64,000 nucleotides of DNA from the NCBI GenBank assembly GCA_020631735.1, contig JAIWYO010009581.1, positions 1 to 64,000 on the forward strand, written 5' to 3'. Of this stretch, positions 12,562 through 22,589 are shown in pieces. Below the pieces are notes generated by a model that was not told where the DNA came from, ran no database searches, and saw only the letters and a program-made list of their open reading frames with translations. Each line of letters starts with the position of its first letter. Positions within the stretch are counted from its first letter, which is position 1. Source of the DNA: Saccharum officinarum. Its lineage: Eukaryota > Streptophyta > Magnoliopsida > Poales > Poaceae. The position numbers were made by a program, and so were the translations under genes.

Positions 12562-14069
12562 TCCGTTATCCGTCGTTCTTGCGTTTTTGTGACTGTAGCA
12601 ACGTACCGTGTCCTTTAATGCGTTCTCTTTTAAAGTGTTTCTTTTGTTTGATGCATGTTCTTAGTTGTGTTTATTGTTTGTTTACTGTGCTTGGTTGCTA
12701 CGAGTTGAAGAAAGACTATCTGTGAGCGCCAAAGATCCGAAGATGAAGACCAGAAGCTGAGTGCCAGAAGTTGCAAATAAAAGATTAAGTTGAGGTTTTT
12801 CAGAGCAAGTTGCTTTGGGCATAAAGCAAGTTCTAAGGCAAGTATAGCATGGGATTATCCTTGTTGTCCTATTCACAATAAGCAAATAATATCATTATGC
12901 ATATATTCCTTTGTTAAGGATGACTTAGTGTTGATCTTATTCCTTGATACCTATTATACTGCATGGATTAGTATTGCTAGTGCTCAACATGAACTATGAT
13001 CATGTAATTTGACTAATGGAATATGCAATAAACATTAAAAGATGATTTTATTACTGTTTAAGGGTACTAGAGCATGGGGTTACTTTGGTGCTCTTGTTAC
13101 TCTCCATAAGGACTCATCTATAAGCGAAAATCCAGAATTTACAGTACAACTGTGAGGGCTAAAATGGCTCTGGCTTTAGTCATATAGAAGGACCTTTTCT
13201 AGCTTGTTAGAGGTATTCCTTTATGGCGTAAGAATGGCTTGACGAATCGGGTATAGTGCGGCCTCTGTCCTCATGTGTATAGACTGCGTGTTATTGTGCC
13301 ATCAGGAAGGGGGGCTCTACATCTGTTTGCCGAGTGAAATCTAATGGCCCTAACTTGTTAGACGAACCTTCGAAAGACTTCATAGTGAACCCTGCCGACC
13401 TTCCTTGGAAGTGGGTCAAGAGATTAGCTACCTCGGGCGAAAGGGTAAATCACGACTCACAGTGAAAGTGTATAACCTCTGCAGAGTGTAAAACTATTAT
13501 AACAGCCGTGCTCACGGTCACGAGTGGCCTTGGACCCTTATGGAATAGTGGATCATTAATAATGAATATGTTTTTGCTATTCGTTAATCATTTCACATGG
13601 ATCATATGTTTATTGATTATATTGAGACACTTTGATATCATTGATATACTGAATTAATTCTATATAAAAGCTACATGCTGATAAACCTATGTTATGCCTT
13701 TGAGACTCATGAACCCCATGTTATATTTGTTGAGTTCGACATGGACTCACTCTTGCTATTTCCACCACACTCCAGTGTGTAGTGAGGTATTGCTTAGAAG
13801 AAAGATGAAAGTGTAGTGGAGTTTCCAGAAGTCTTTTCAGAAGTGCTTGGCATATGGAACCCCCAGTCAGCCGTCCCTGTGATGTTGGAGCCTGAAGAAA
13901 ATATTAGTGACCGTTCCGCGACACTCTGATAGTTGTAAGTGTTAATATAGTATGTTTTCCGCTTTATATAAACATTGTTTCGATACTTTTTCATTCTGAC
14001 ATATGTGTGGACTTCCTGGGCACACATATGATTAGGCTGGTTTTGTTCTTTAGAAAACCGGGTGTGACA
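12562..14069 (+). repeat. Right part of an older plus-strand Gypsy LTR
   Basis: The block ends GGGTGTGACA at 14069, the expected LTR terminus. Its 13060-13790 part matches, in opposite orientation, the 1085-1850 part of the chromovirus LTR and the 53090-53790 part of the solo LTR; all share the 'gctcacgg...cgagtggcc', 'ccagagcca' and 'gttcgacatg' type blocks. The chromovirus (844-12561) interrupts it. No internal domain of this older element is seen, so it may be a solo LTR whose start lies left of the window. Confidence 0.75.
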
Positions 14070-14325
14070 GTTCCACCCCTACATATTCAACTGTTGCTGC
14101 AGTCATGGGCTTACAGCTATACGCCTATATGTAATTTCAACATTTTCTGTTGAGTTCTGGTTCTTCATTCCTTTGTGTGGAGCATCAATTTGATGTAATT
14201 TTCCCAATCTGAAAAGAAAGTGGTCCCAAGGTGCAAAATAGCGCATGTACGATGGATGCGAAATCCATCCAAAACAATGGGCGTGAAACAACTTGGCATC
14301 ATTGTCCCTTCAATTAAACAGGAAG
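14070..14325. other. Unassigned sequence between an LTR end and a LINE tail
   Basis: About 250 bases with no recognisable gene or repeat. It is the flank of the older LTR and the target region of the LINE tail that follows. Confidence 0.4.
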
Positions 14326-14479
14326 TTTTTTCGATAAAGGAAGATTTTTATTAATTTTTAAGAATATTACATCGAGATGATACAAAGTCTTGAAAAAATT
14401 CTTTCAGTCTGCTTGAATAAAGCACACAATCATAAAAAAGACAACACCATGAACACTCTAGTGACTATCAATACAAAGA
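14326..14479 (-). mobile_element. 3' tail of a minus-strand LINE, split by the CACTA element
   Basis: On the minus strand the sequence ends in an AATAAAAATC...TTATCGAAAAAA pattern, typical of grass LINE 3' ends with a short poly-A (14326-14331). The upstream part should resume at 40858 after the CACTA element; that stretch shows a short minus-strand ORF but no clear LINE domain. The call rests on the tail only. Confidence 0.4.
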
Positions 14480-14518
14480 CACTACGCCATTAGCGATTTG
14501 CAGGGACCGCCCCTACAA
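14480..14518 (+). repeat. Left terminal inverted repeat of the CACTA element
   Basis: CACTACGCC is followed by a GATTTG...CGCCC stretch that aligns loosely with the inverted right end (GGATTTGTAGCAACGCCC). The two ends have diverged outside the CACTAC core. Confidence 0.65.
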
Positions 14519-14739
14519 ATCGGAAAAATTCACAAATCCGGACAAAAAATAGGAAAAAAAATGCGAGTCACGGTATTTTTTGCGCAAAAATCACATGCTT
14601 CGTGTTTTCGAACCCGCAACCTCCCCTTCACGCGTACCCTCCTTCACCACTACATCTCACACTCACTTATGTCTATATTGGATTTTGGTTCCTCACGTAT
14701 TATCCTGAACCAAGTTTAAATTGATTGTTTGAGGTCCTA

Positions 14740-15860
14740 AACGAATTCAAATGAAAACGTTGTCAACTACAAAGTTTCATAACTTTTGAGGATCTACAAC
14801 TTTCATTTTGAAAGTTTCTCCATCCGAGGTTATTTACAAAATTTGAATTTCAAATTTTAGAAATTCAAACATGGTTTTCCGTGACAAGATGATTTCAAAT
14901 CAAAAAGTTGTCAACTACAAAGTTTTATAACTTTTCAAGATCTACAACTTTCGTTTTGATTGTTTGTCCATCCGAGGTCATTTAAAAAATTCAAAATTTA
15001 AATTTATAGAAATTCAAATATAGTTTTGCTTGACAAAATGATCTCAAATCAAAAAGTTGTCAACTACAAAGTTGTACAACTTTTTGGGATCTATCACTTT
15101 CATTTTGGTCGTTTCTCTATCCAAGATCATTTGAAAAATTTAAAATTTAAAATTTAAATTTTAGAATTTCAAACGTATTTTTCCTTCACAAAATGAATTC
15201 AAATAAAAAAGTTGTCAACTACAAAGTTCTATAACTTTTCGAGATTTACAACTTTTATCTTGGTCATTTGATCATTCGATATAGTAGTAGTAACATTGTT
15301 CACAAATTTTACATATCCCTCTAAGAGATATATGTAAATTTTGTGAACAATGTTACTGCCACTTTGTTGAATGAAGAAATGACTAAAATAAAAGTTGTAG
15401 ATCTTGATGAGTTCTACAACTTTTATGTTCGTAACCTTTCAGCTAAAATCATTTAGTGTTTTAAAATGGCGTTTGAAGTTGCTATTTTTTGAAATTCAAA
15501 ATTCAAATAGATAAAACACATTCATATGAAAAGATGGACAAATAATAACGGTAAGAACACAATAAATTGATAGAGCATGATTTTAAAAAAAAATTAGGAA
15601 AAAAGTCATCAAATTTAAAGTTAGTATGAAGAAGAAAGACTAGTTATAAGTTTTAGCTACAGATTAAAAAGAGAAATCAGAGTTCTTCAACAATTTCAAA
15701 GTTAAATTTCAAACAACATTTTGAAGCAGTAAATGATTTTAAATGAAAAAATTGTAAACAATAAAGTTTCGTAACTTTTCGAGATCTACAACTTTTGTTT
15801 TGGTCATTTATCCATCTGAGGTCGTTTGAAAAAATTCACATTTTAATGCTTAATTTTTAC
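14740..15860 (+). repeat. Degenerate tandem array of about 140-160 bp units
   Basis: Four to five head-to-tail copies of a unit with the order 'gttgtcaactacaaagtt', 'aacttttcgagatctacaac', 'catccgaggtcattt' and an AT-rich 'aaattcaaa' stretch begin near 14758, 14905, 15054 and 15210, with a further copy near 15745. Such arrays are common near the ends of grass CACTA elements and are thought to bind transposase (family knowledge). No coding content. Confidence 0.8.
15243..15402. repeat. Imperfect long inverted repeat (hairpin)
   Basis: The arms 15290-15316 and 15330-15356 match at 26 of 27 positions around a 13-base loop. Weaker pairing continues outward to about 15243 and 15402, through 'acaacttttat' on one side and 'ataaaagttgt' on the other. 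Transcribed, it would give a stem of roughly 70 pairs. It may mark where the tandem unit array changes direction. Confidence 0.75.
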
Positions 15861-15879
15861 TATTTAGCGTCTATTTGAG

Positions 15880-16270
15880 CCGCCCCTACAAATCAGGCCA
15901 TTTATAGGGGCGGCTGATATTTGTAGGGGCCGCTCGTTTGAGCCACCCCTAAAAAAAGGGGGCCACTAGTACACTGCAGATTTCTCTTGGCACCATGTTT
16001 TTTTTCACTAGCGGTTGGGAAAGAGGTGGCGCCAGTAGAGATATGTGTGGGCAAGCACAAAGGACCGCTTATGTAAAAGCATTTACACTGCATGTTCCTG
16101 TAATAAACCCGTCGGTGTTAACGGTCTATTTACACTAGCGGTTTGCATTATCCAACCACCATTGTAAAGGCCATTTACACTGGCGGCTTGCTTACGTAAA
16201 TAGCCGGTTTAAATGAACATTTACACTGGCGGTTCACTTACGTGGACCGCCTGTGATTATCATTTACATT
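15880..16270. repeat. Left subterminal repeats of the CACTA element
   Basis: Repeated motifs of the type GGGGCGGCT/GCCGCCCCTA and 'tttacactggcggttcactt' occur in both orientations. The same motif set occurs near the right end (40470-40800), supporting one CACTA element that spans the nest. Confidence 0.7.
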
Positions 16271-16992
16271 GATGGTTTTTTATGTCAACTGCCTTAAGAC
16301 ATCTGCTATAAATGTTGCGTCTTCCTCCCCCGACCAGCACTGTTCAGCCGAGCCACCTTCCATTGGTGGCCAACTTGAAGGTCCAAAAATCGCAAAATAC
16401 AAGGGGAGAGGTTTTGCTCTTCATTTCTTCGGAGGAGGTGGCTTAAGAAGGTTAGTTAATGCTTCTCATAGCTCTTTTTGTATTAGTGCTTCTCAATTTG
16501 AGCTAAAACTAGATCTAGCTAGAGAGAGTTTCATGCTTGTGTTTTGAGAGAGAGAATGGTAGTAGATTTTTGTTTAGGGTTTCAATGCATGGTGTCTTAG
16601 AAGGTTTGGATTAGTGGTGCGCCTCTCATAGTTGATTCTCCATTATAAATTTTATTCAAAATTAGACCTAGGGTTTCACGAGGAGAGAGAGAAATGGTAG
16701 TATTATAGAGAGAGAATTGGTATTATCTCATGAATCATGGTTGTTATAAATAATGTGGGAGTTAAAATATGTTTTAAAAAATGTTAAATATTGTTAAAAC
16801 TACATCTAGCTAGAGAAATGTTGTTTAAAAAATGTTAAACAATCTAGTTTATTCACTAAACTAGATTTTTTTAAATTACAATAATTTTTAGTTTATTCAA
16901 ATAATTACAATAATTTTAATTGTAATCAAATAGTTTTAAATATACCCATTTAATTACATATTACTATTATAATATTTTTTGTACAGCTAAAG
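16271..16992 (+). other. CACTA leader region without a gene
   Basis: Between the subterminal repeats and the transposase start there is AT-rich DNA with runs of 'gagagaga' near 16540 and 16685. A 92-codon plus-strand frame at 16269-16547 has no recognisable domain. It could be an untranslated leader with an intron. Confidence 0.4.
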
Positions 16993-17877
16993 ATGAAAAA
17001 ATCGTTATGGATGTACAACTTATCAAGATTAGACCCGTCATACCATTTGGAGGTTCGTAAGTTTATTGATGCCGCTAGGAGGCATGCATGCAGACAGAAG
17101 ACGAAGTACATATGTTGTCTATGCATCGAATACAAAAATATTGTTGTGTTTGAGAATGCAGAAGAAATCAGTTCTCATTTTGTTCGCTAAGGTTTTATGA
17201 AGGATTACTTGATTTAGGTGAAACATGCAGAGGGTAATTGCGTGCCTTCTGTAGAAGCCAACCCAGTGCATGCAAATAGACTGAATATGGATGACGGGAT
17301 ACGACACCATAGGTCCAAGACTGATCCTGTTATGGCGGATCTTAGCGGTGATGATGATGCCGGCATCCAAAATGCGTGTGAAGACGTCAACAAAGTTCAA
17401 GTCGTCGATGAAAGTGAACAAGCAGAGTTTTTCGAGGCATTGTTGCACCATTATTTTGATCCTTCTATGTTCCTTATCAAAGGAAGGGAGGCCTTGAAGA
17501 AGGCAGCAACAAAGTATTTGTACGAAGAGTCTAAGGGTTATATCGATGAATTCACCACACTGAGAGCTGTCCTTCAGTTTTTTATGCTAAAATCTCGGTA
17601 TGGTTGGTCTGATGCTAGCTTCAATAAGTTTTGGCGTGTTCGTACGAAACTCTTTCCAAAGGGGAACAAAGTGTCTGCTAACACATCCTATGCAACTACG
17701 GGTGTCGAAAAGATCGACGCGTGTAGGAATGATTGTATCCTATATCGATGTGACGATTACAAAGACTTAGAGAGTTGTCCGAATTGTGGTGTAAGTAGGT
17801 ACAAGACAAATAAAGACTATCGAGAGGAAGAAAATAGAGCTTGCGTAAAGACCGGAAAGAAGCGAAAGAAGACAAAA
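16993..17877 (+). pseudogene. CACTA transposase TNP2, N-terminal part only
   Basis: One reading frame holds a transposase-associated domain (start MKKSLWMYNL, then a Cys pair CCLC) and, after two stops (TAA 17188, TAG 17215), an acidic linker and the pre-catalytic TNP2 region with YGWSDASFNKF and the cysteine motif CRNDCILYR...CPNCGVSRYK. TNP2 binds and cuts element ends together with accessory proteins (family knowledge). The frame ends in a Lys-rich stretch where the LINE enters at about 17878. The catalytic Transposase_21 domain that should follow is absent on both sides of the insertion, so this is a deleted, dead copy. Confidence 0.85.
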
Positions 17878-17893
17878 AAAAAGACCGAATAAT

Positions 17894-18677
17894 TTGGCTA
17901 GCGTTGAATTTACTCGAAACACTTGTGCTGCTGCGACTGGTAGTCCCACAGTGGTTCTACAGCCGACTGGGCATGGTGAAAATACAAAAGCTTGGGTGAC
18001 CACAACTTTCTACAGGGACACATCAGTGCTAGATGTTAGTCCTGTGAACAAGTCACCTGGGGAACCTGCAGTAGGAAAAGTGCCGAGTCCTCACCCACCC
18101 CTCACACCTATGCCTGATAATAATGACAAACCAAAGCTCACTGTTAAGAACTCACAGCTACCTGTTACTGAGGCATTAACATTCGCCGGTGCGAGCCAGT
18201 GAAAGGAATGCCACAACGGTTGATCAAGATTCAATGGAAAAGGCCACAAAACTGAAGGCCTGCAAGAATTTGGACGACACAACAAATAAAGGTAATTCCT
18301 CAGAAAACCTCAGCTTTAATAAACTTGTTGATTCTGATATTATAGCTAGGACTAGTAGCCTGGGCGTTGTCTTAGGAAAAACTGAAGATGCAGTCTTAAG
18401 TACTGTAAATAGCTTAAGGGAAATAGAGATCACTCGGATGAATGAGTCGGTTAGTTTAAAGGAGGGAAAGATAAATAATTTGGCTGAGGTCACTACAGAA
18501 TGTTCGATTGATGAGGGAATTAATTTAGAGGCATTAAATTTTCTATGTTCAGATATAACAGATTGTCTATGTGATGGGGGCTGTGATCCAACAGACCTAC
18601 AGACCCCTGTATCACATATGGTGAAGCCTCGATCAACAAGTAGGAAAAAAAATAAAAAGGGAACAATATCTGTATAG
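17894..18677 (+). pseudogene. LINE ORF1 remnant (C-terminal part)
   Basis: Two overlapping frames (17894-18202 and 18189-18677) directly precede the endonuclease ORF. They are Ser/Thr/Pro- and then Glu/Lys-rich, ending with a basic RSTSRKKNKKG tail. No zinc knuckle or RNA-binding domain is seen, so this is probably only the C-terminus of a LINE nucleic-acid-binding protein, identified by position. A frameshift near 18195 joins the two. Confidence 0.5.
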
Positions 18678-19438
18678 ATGGAAGGGATTTTTTGGAATTG
18701 TAACGGTTTTGCTGATGTTAAGAAATATAGGTTTTTGGCAGAGCTAACAAAAGAGAAAAGCCTAGATTTCATTGTCTTATCGGAAACCGGAAGAGTCAAT
18801 ATCCCATAAACCACTCTAAATAATATTTGTGCTGGTCGGGATTTTATTTGGCATTGTAAGTCTCCACATGGTGGGTCCGGTGGCATGCTTCTAGGCATTA
18901 ATTTAGTAACTTTTGACATTAGTGAAATTGAGGAAGGTGAGTTTTTTATTAGATTTAAGTTGTGAAACAAGGAAAATGACTTCAAATTTAATTTGGTGTC
19001 AATATATGGGCCGGTGCAAAATGAACATAAAGAAAATTTCTTGTCTGAGGTTGTGTGTATGTGTTCAAAGGAAACCTTACCTATTATTTTAGGTGGTGAC
19101 TTTAACATTATTCGTGGACCAGACGAGAAGAATAGTGATAATTATAATGTCAGATGGCATTTCTTATTTAACAATCATTGATGCGTTAAACTTGAGAGAA
19201 ATAGAAATGTCGGGTAGAAAGTACACATGGGCTATCATTTACAATGCCAGACCTTTGAAAAATTGGACAGGGTCTTGGCATGTACTGATTTTGAGTCCAA
19301 ATTCCCGCATACCACTGTCCATGGTTTGACCAGAGAGATATTGGACCATACTCCACTTTTTCTAAACACAGGGGGCTCATCCACAATTTATCAGCCACAA
19401 TTCAAGTTTGAGTTGGGCTGGTTGCTACGGGATGGTTT
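18678..19438 (+). pseudogene. LINE ORF2, AP-type endonuclease part
   Basis: The ATG at 18678 opens a frame with the endonuclease start (IFWNCNGF), SETG, GGSGGMLLG, SIYGPV and GGDFNIIR motifs. Stops occur at 18807 (TAA) and 18963 (TGA), and a one-base shift near 19180 moves the next block (LREIEMSGRKYTW) to another frame, with a second shift before EKLDRVLACTDFE. It ends in LGWLLRDGF at the solo-LTR insertion. The endonuclease nicks target DNA to prime reverse transcription (family knowledge). Several breaks show this copy is dead. Confidence 0.86.
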
Positions 19439-20479
19439 TGTAACACCCCGGTGTTACACAAGCATTTAGGCATTGCAAATCCTGCATGTTATGCATCATC
19501 AAGCATTATAATCATACATGCCTAATCATGTTAAATAATCATTGAAACAATGCTTTGAAACATTGAAACATGGACTTGAAACATGCTTGTTGCATAGGTT
19601 TCGTTTAATTAATTCTATGCCTTGGTCTTGCTTGTGTTAGTGATAAACATGCTTGTTTACTTAACTAATTAACTTATAATGGTTCACCATGATTTTGGAG
19701 CAAGTTTCATATTCAAAATTTTCTAAAAATTTGCTTTTAAAAATGTTATTGAAAGTGGTCAAAATACTCGTTTATTTAGCTTTTAACTTCCAATGCAAAT
19801 ATTGTTTGGAATTTCAAAATGCACCTTTAAGCAAAGTTGTAGAGAATTAAATTCTAAGCAACTTTCATTTTTGGGCCATTTTCAGAAAAGGTCATTTTAT
19901 TGCTCAAAATGGTATTTGAAATCTGATATTTAAAAAATTCATTGAAAATGAAATTGGAAAAATGATTTTTGTTTAATTGGGTTGGCGCCCCGCTTCTGGC
20001 CTGCTCGCGCAAGCCAGCCCGGCCTGCCTTCGCACCCGCCCGCTCCCCGCGCTCGCTCCCGCTCGCATGCATCGCACGTGCCCGCGCCGCGCGCACTCGC
20101 TCGCCAGCCAGAGCAAGCCGCGCTCTGCCGCGCTCGCCGCGTGGAGCTCGTCCACCGGCCATGGTGGAAGGCGTCGGACCGCCGGTCGGAGGCGATGCAC
20201 CTGGACGGGCTCGCGTCCACCTCCACGCCCTGGCCTCGCCATAAGGCCGCACCCGGCCCTGCTCTCTCTCTCTCTCTCCCTCCCTCCCTCGAGCCATTTC
20301 CAGGGCACAGCGCCACCTCCACCACCGCATATCACCACCGGCGAGCCGTCTCCGCCCGATTCCGCTTGGCTTCGCGTCCGCCAGTCGCTGCTCCACCTCG
20401 TCGTGCCCTTTTCCATGCGAATCACCTAGGTAAGCTGGCCGGTCTGACCGGCATGCGCCACCTTCCTCTCCGCGGTTGG

Positions 20480-22023
20480 TGAAAGGATCAAGATGCCCAA
20501 GAGGGGGGCTAAATTGGGCTTATCTAAAATTTATTGCGAGAATTAAATCCTACTAAGCCATAATTCACCCCTAGTGCCTACAAGTGTTCCTAGTGATTCT
20601 ACCGATAAAAGTTTTGCACCCTAAGTTCCAATCCTAATCTAGCATGGCAATTCTAGGAAATTAAACCAAGCAACAAAAGCAATGCGATAAAGTAAATTGC
20701 TTGAATGTAAAGGGTTAGGAATACGGCCATATTTTCCTGAGGTATCGGAGAGTCGCCACTCCCCACTAGTCCTTGTTGGAGCATCCGCGCAAGGGTGTAG
20801 CTCCCCCTTGATCCGCGCGAGGATCAAGTGCTCTCTACAGGCTGATTCTTTGACACTCCGTCGCGGTGAATCGCCCACAACCGCTCACAAGATGAGTTGG
20901 GTCATCCATAAGCTTGTCGGATGATCACCAAGCTCCCAATCACTACCAAGCCGTCTAGGTGATGGCGATCACCAAGAGTAACAAGCAAGAACTCTCACTT
21001 GATCACAGCAAGCCTAATGAGAAGGTGGATGCACACTTGCTACTCCCTAGTCACTAATGAGGGTCCTTAATCTTGGATTCTCAAATCTCAATCCTCACTA
21101 GAGCTCTTGCACTCCCTTGCATATGAAAGGTGTTTCTCAGCTGAACAAATGAGCAAGAGACCTCAAATAGAGGGGTAGGGAATATATTTATACTCTCCAC
21201 AGTTAATCCCAACCGTTAAGTGCCAACTCAGCATTTTTCGTACTGACCGGACACGCCGGTCAGTGGCAACGGTCAATTTGAAAATCAAGGGCACTGAGTG
21301 ACCGGACGCGCAGACGAGTCCGATCAGGGGTGACCGGACGCGTCTGGTCGCTCAAAACCCTTTCTGGAACTTTTCTGTACTTTGACCGGACTCGGCCACA
21401 GTGGCGTCCGGTCAGACAGGCTTAGCGTCCAGTCGCAAACCCTAGCTCTCCTGACTGTAGAGCGCGCCACCTGCGTGTCCGGTCAGGCGAGCCACAGCAT
21501 CTGATCGTGAGGTTGCATTTCGCTACAGTTCACTACACTGACCGGACGCGTCCGGTCAAGATACAAACCGCATTCGGTCAAGAAGAAAAGGCTCAAAATA
21601 CTTTGGATCGCGACGCAGCCTGAACAAAGCTTCTTCCAAATGATCTTTGGGCTTCACCTGAGCTACCTAGTGCTAAGTTTGACAAGTGTGCACCACACCT
21701 AAACAAATAGACTAACCTAGGTCAAGCTACTCACTCATGCCCCCCCTTTATAGTACGACCAAAGGAGAAAAGCGAAGATCCTAACGACTATTCTGAACGT
21801 AACTCAACTCCTCGACGTCCGGAACTAACCGTCCTTAACCTTGTCATTAATCCTTTGAAAACCAAAACGATTTTCATCAAGGGGCATGAAAACCATAGTG
21901 CCCAAAACAGTCACCATTCCCATGACCTAACTTACCAAAGTTTCTGCAAAACACACGTTAGTCATGGTAATGTTGTGTTGTCATCAATTGCCGAAACCCA
22001 CTCTAGAGGCCTAGATGCTTTCA
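20480..22023 (-). repeat. 3' LTR of the Sirevirus (complete copy)
   Basis: 1544 bases. Between about 21240 and 21590 it carries a cluster of GACCGGACGCGTCCGGTC-like palindromes. A TATA-like box (minus TATAAATA) lies at about 21184-21191. Both lie largely in a part missing from the other LTR. Confidence 0.93.
21240..21590. repeat. CCGGACGCGTCCGG palindrome cluster in the LTR
   Basis: At least eight full or half sites of the type ACCGGACGC / GCGTCCGGT occur in about 350 bases, some forming complete palindromes (for example near 21541-21558). The cluster is CpG-rich within otherwise AT-rich DNA. Conserved palindromic repeats are described for Sirevirus non-coding regions; a regulatory role is inference. 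Confidence 0.75.
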
Positions 22024-22037
22024 ATCTCCCCCTTTTT
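22024..22037 (-). other. Polypurine tract of the Sirevirus
   Basis: The minus strand reads AAAAGGGGGAGAT directly against the 3' LTR at 22023. Further tracts of the type GAGGGGGAGAGAG and CAGGGGGAGC lie at about 22413-22455 (minus), matching the repeated tracts known in Sireviruses. Confidence 0.85.
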
Positions 22038-22589
22038 AGTGATTGATGACAACACCATGAGAAAGTAGATTTAAGAGATGAGGTTTTCGATCATGCTTGG
22101 TTCACATAAGCAAAAGGCAATAAGAACAAAGAGATTTAAGAATGCTTATGTGCTCCAAGCCAACAGGGTGTACTCATAAGATGAAACTAGAAGAGTTAGT
22201 ACACAATAGCATAGCTCATATAAAATCGGAGCAAGACACGGAAGCAAAACCTTATGAGCTAGAAACAATCAAGTGACATGATATAATAGAGACAAGATAA
22301 CCAACATATTACTCAAGTATCTCACAAGCACACATGTCACACAATGCAAGTGCGGGAATTTAAACATGATGCATGAAAGTAGCACACAAAGAGCCAAGAA
22401 ACCCTCTCTCGCAGCTCCCCCTGAATCTACAAACTCTCTCTCCCCCTCTTTGGCATCAAGAGCCAAAAACTAAGGGCCTGAAGGAGGAATGGAAGCAGTC
22501 GAGTCAGGTGCAGAGGAACGCGGAGTGAGCAAAAACTGAGAAGTGTCCTCCTCTGACTCTGAGCTATCATGCTGACCCTCTATAGGTGC

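Noticed and set aside
19854..20482. Several 90-180 codon ORFs on both strands
   Set aside because: They overlap in five frames of a GC-rich part of a solo LTR, with no domain and no frame preference.
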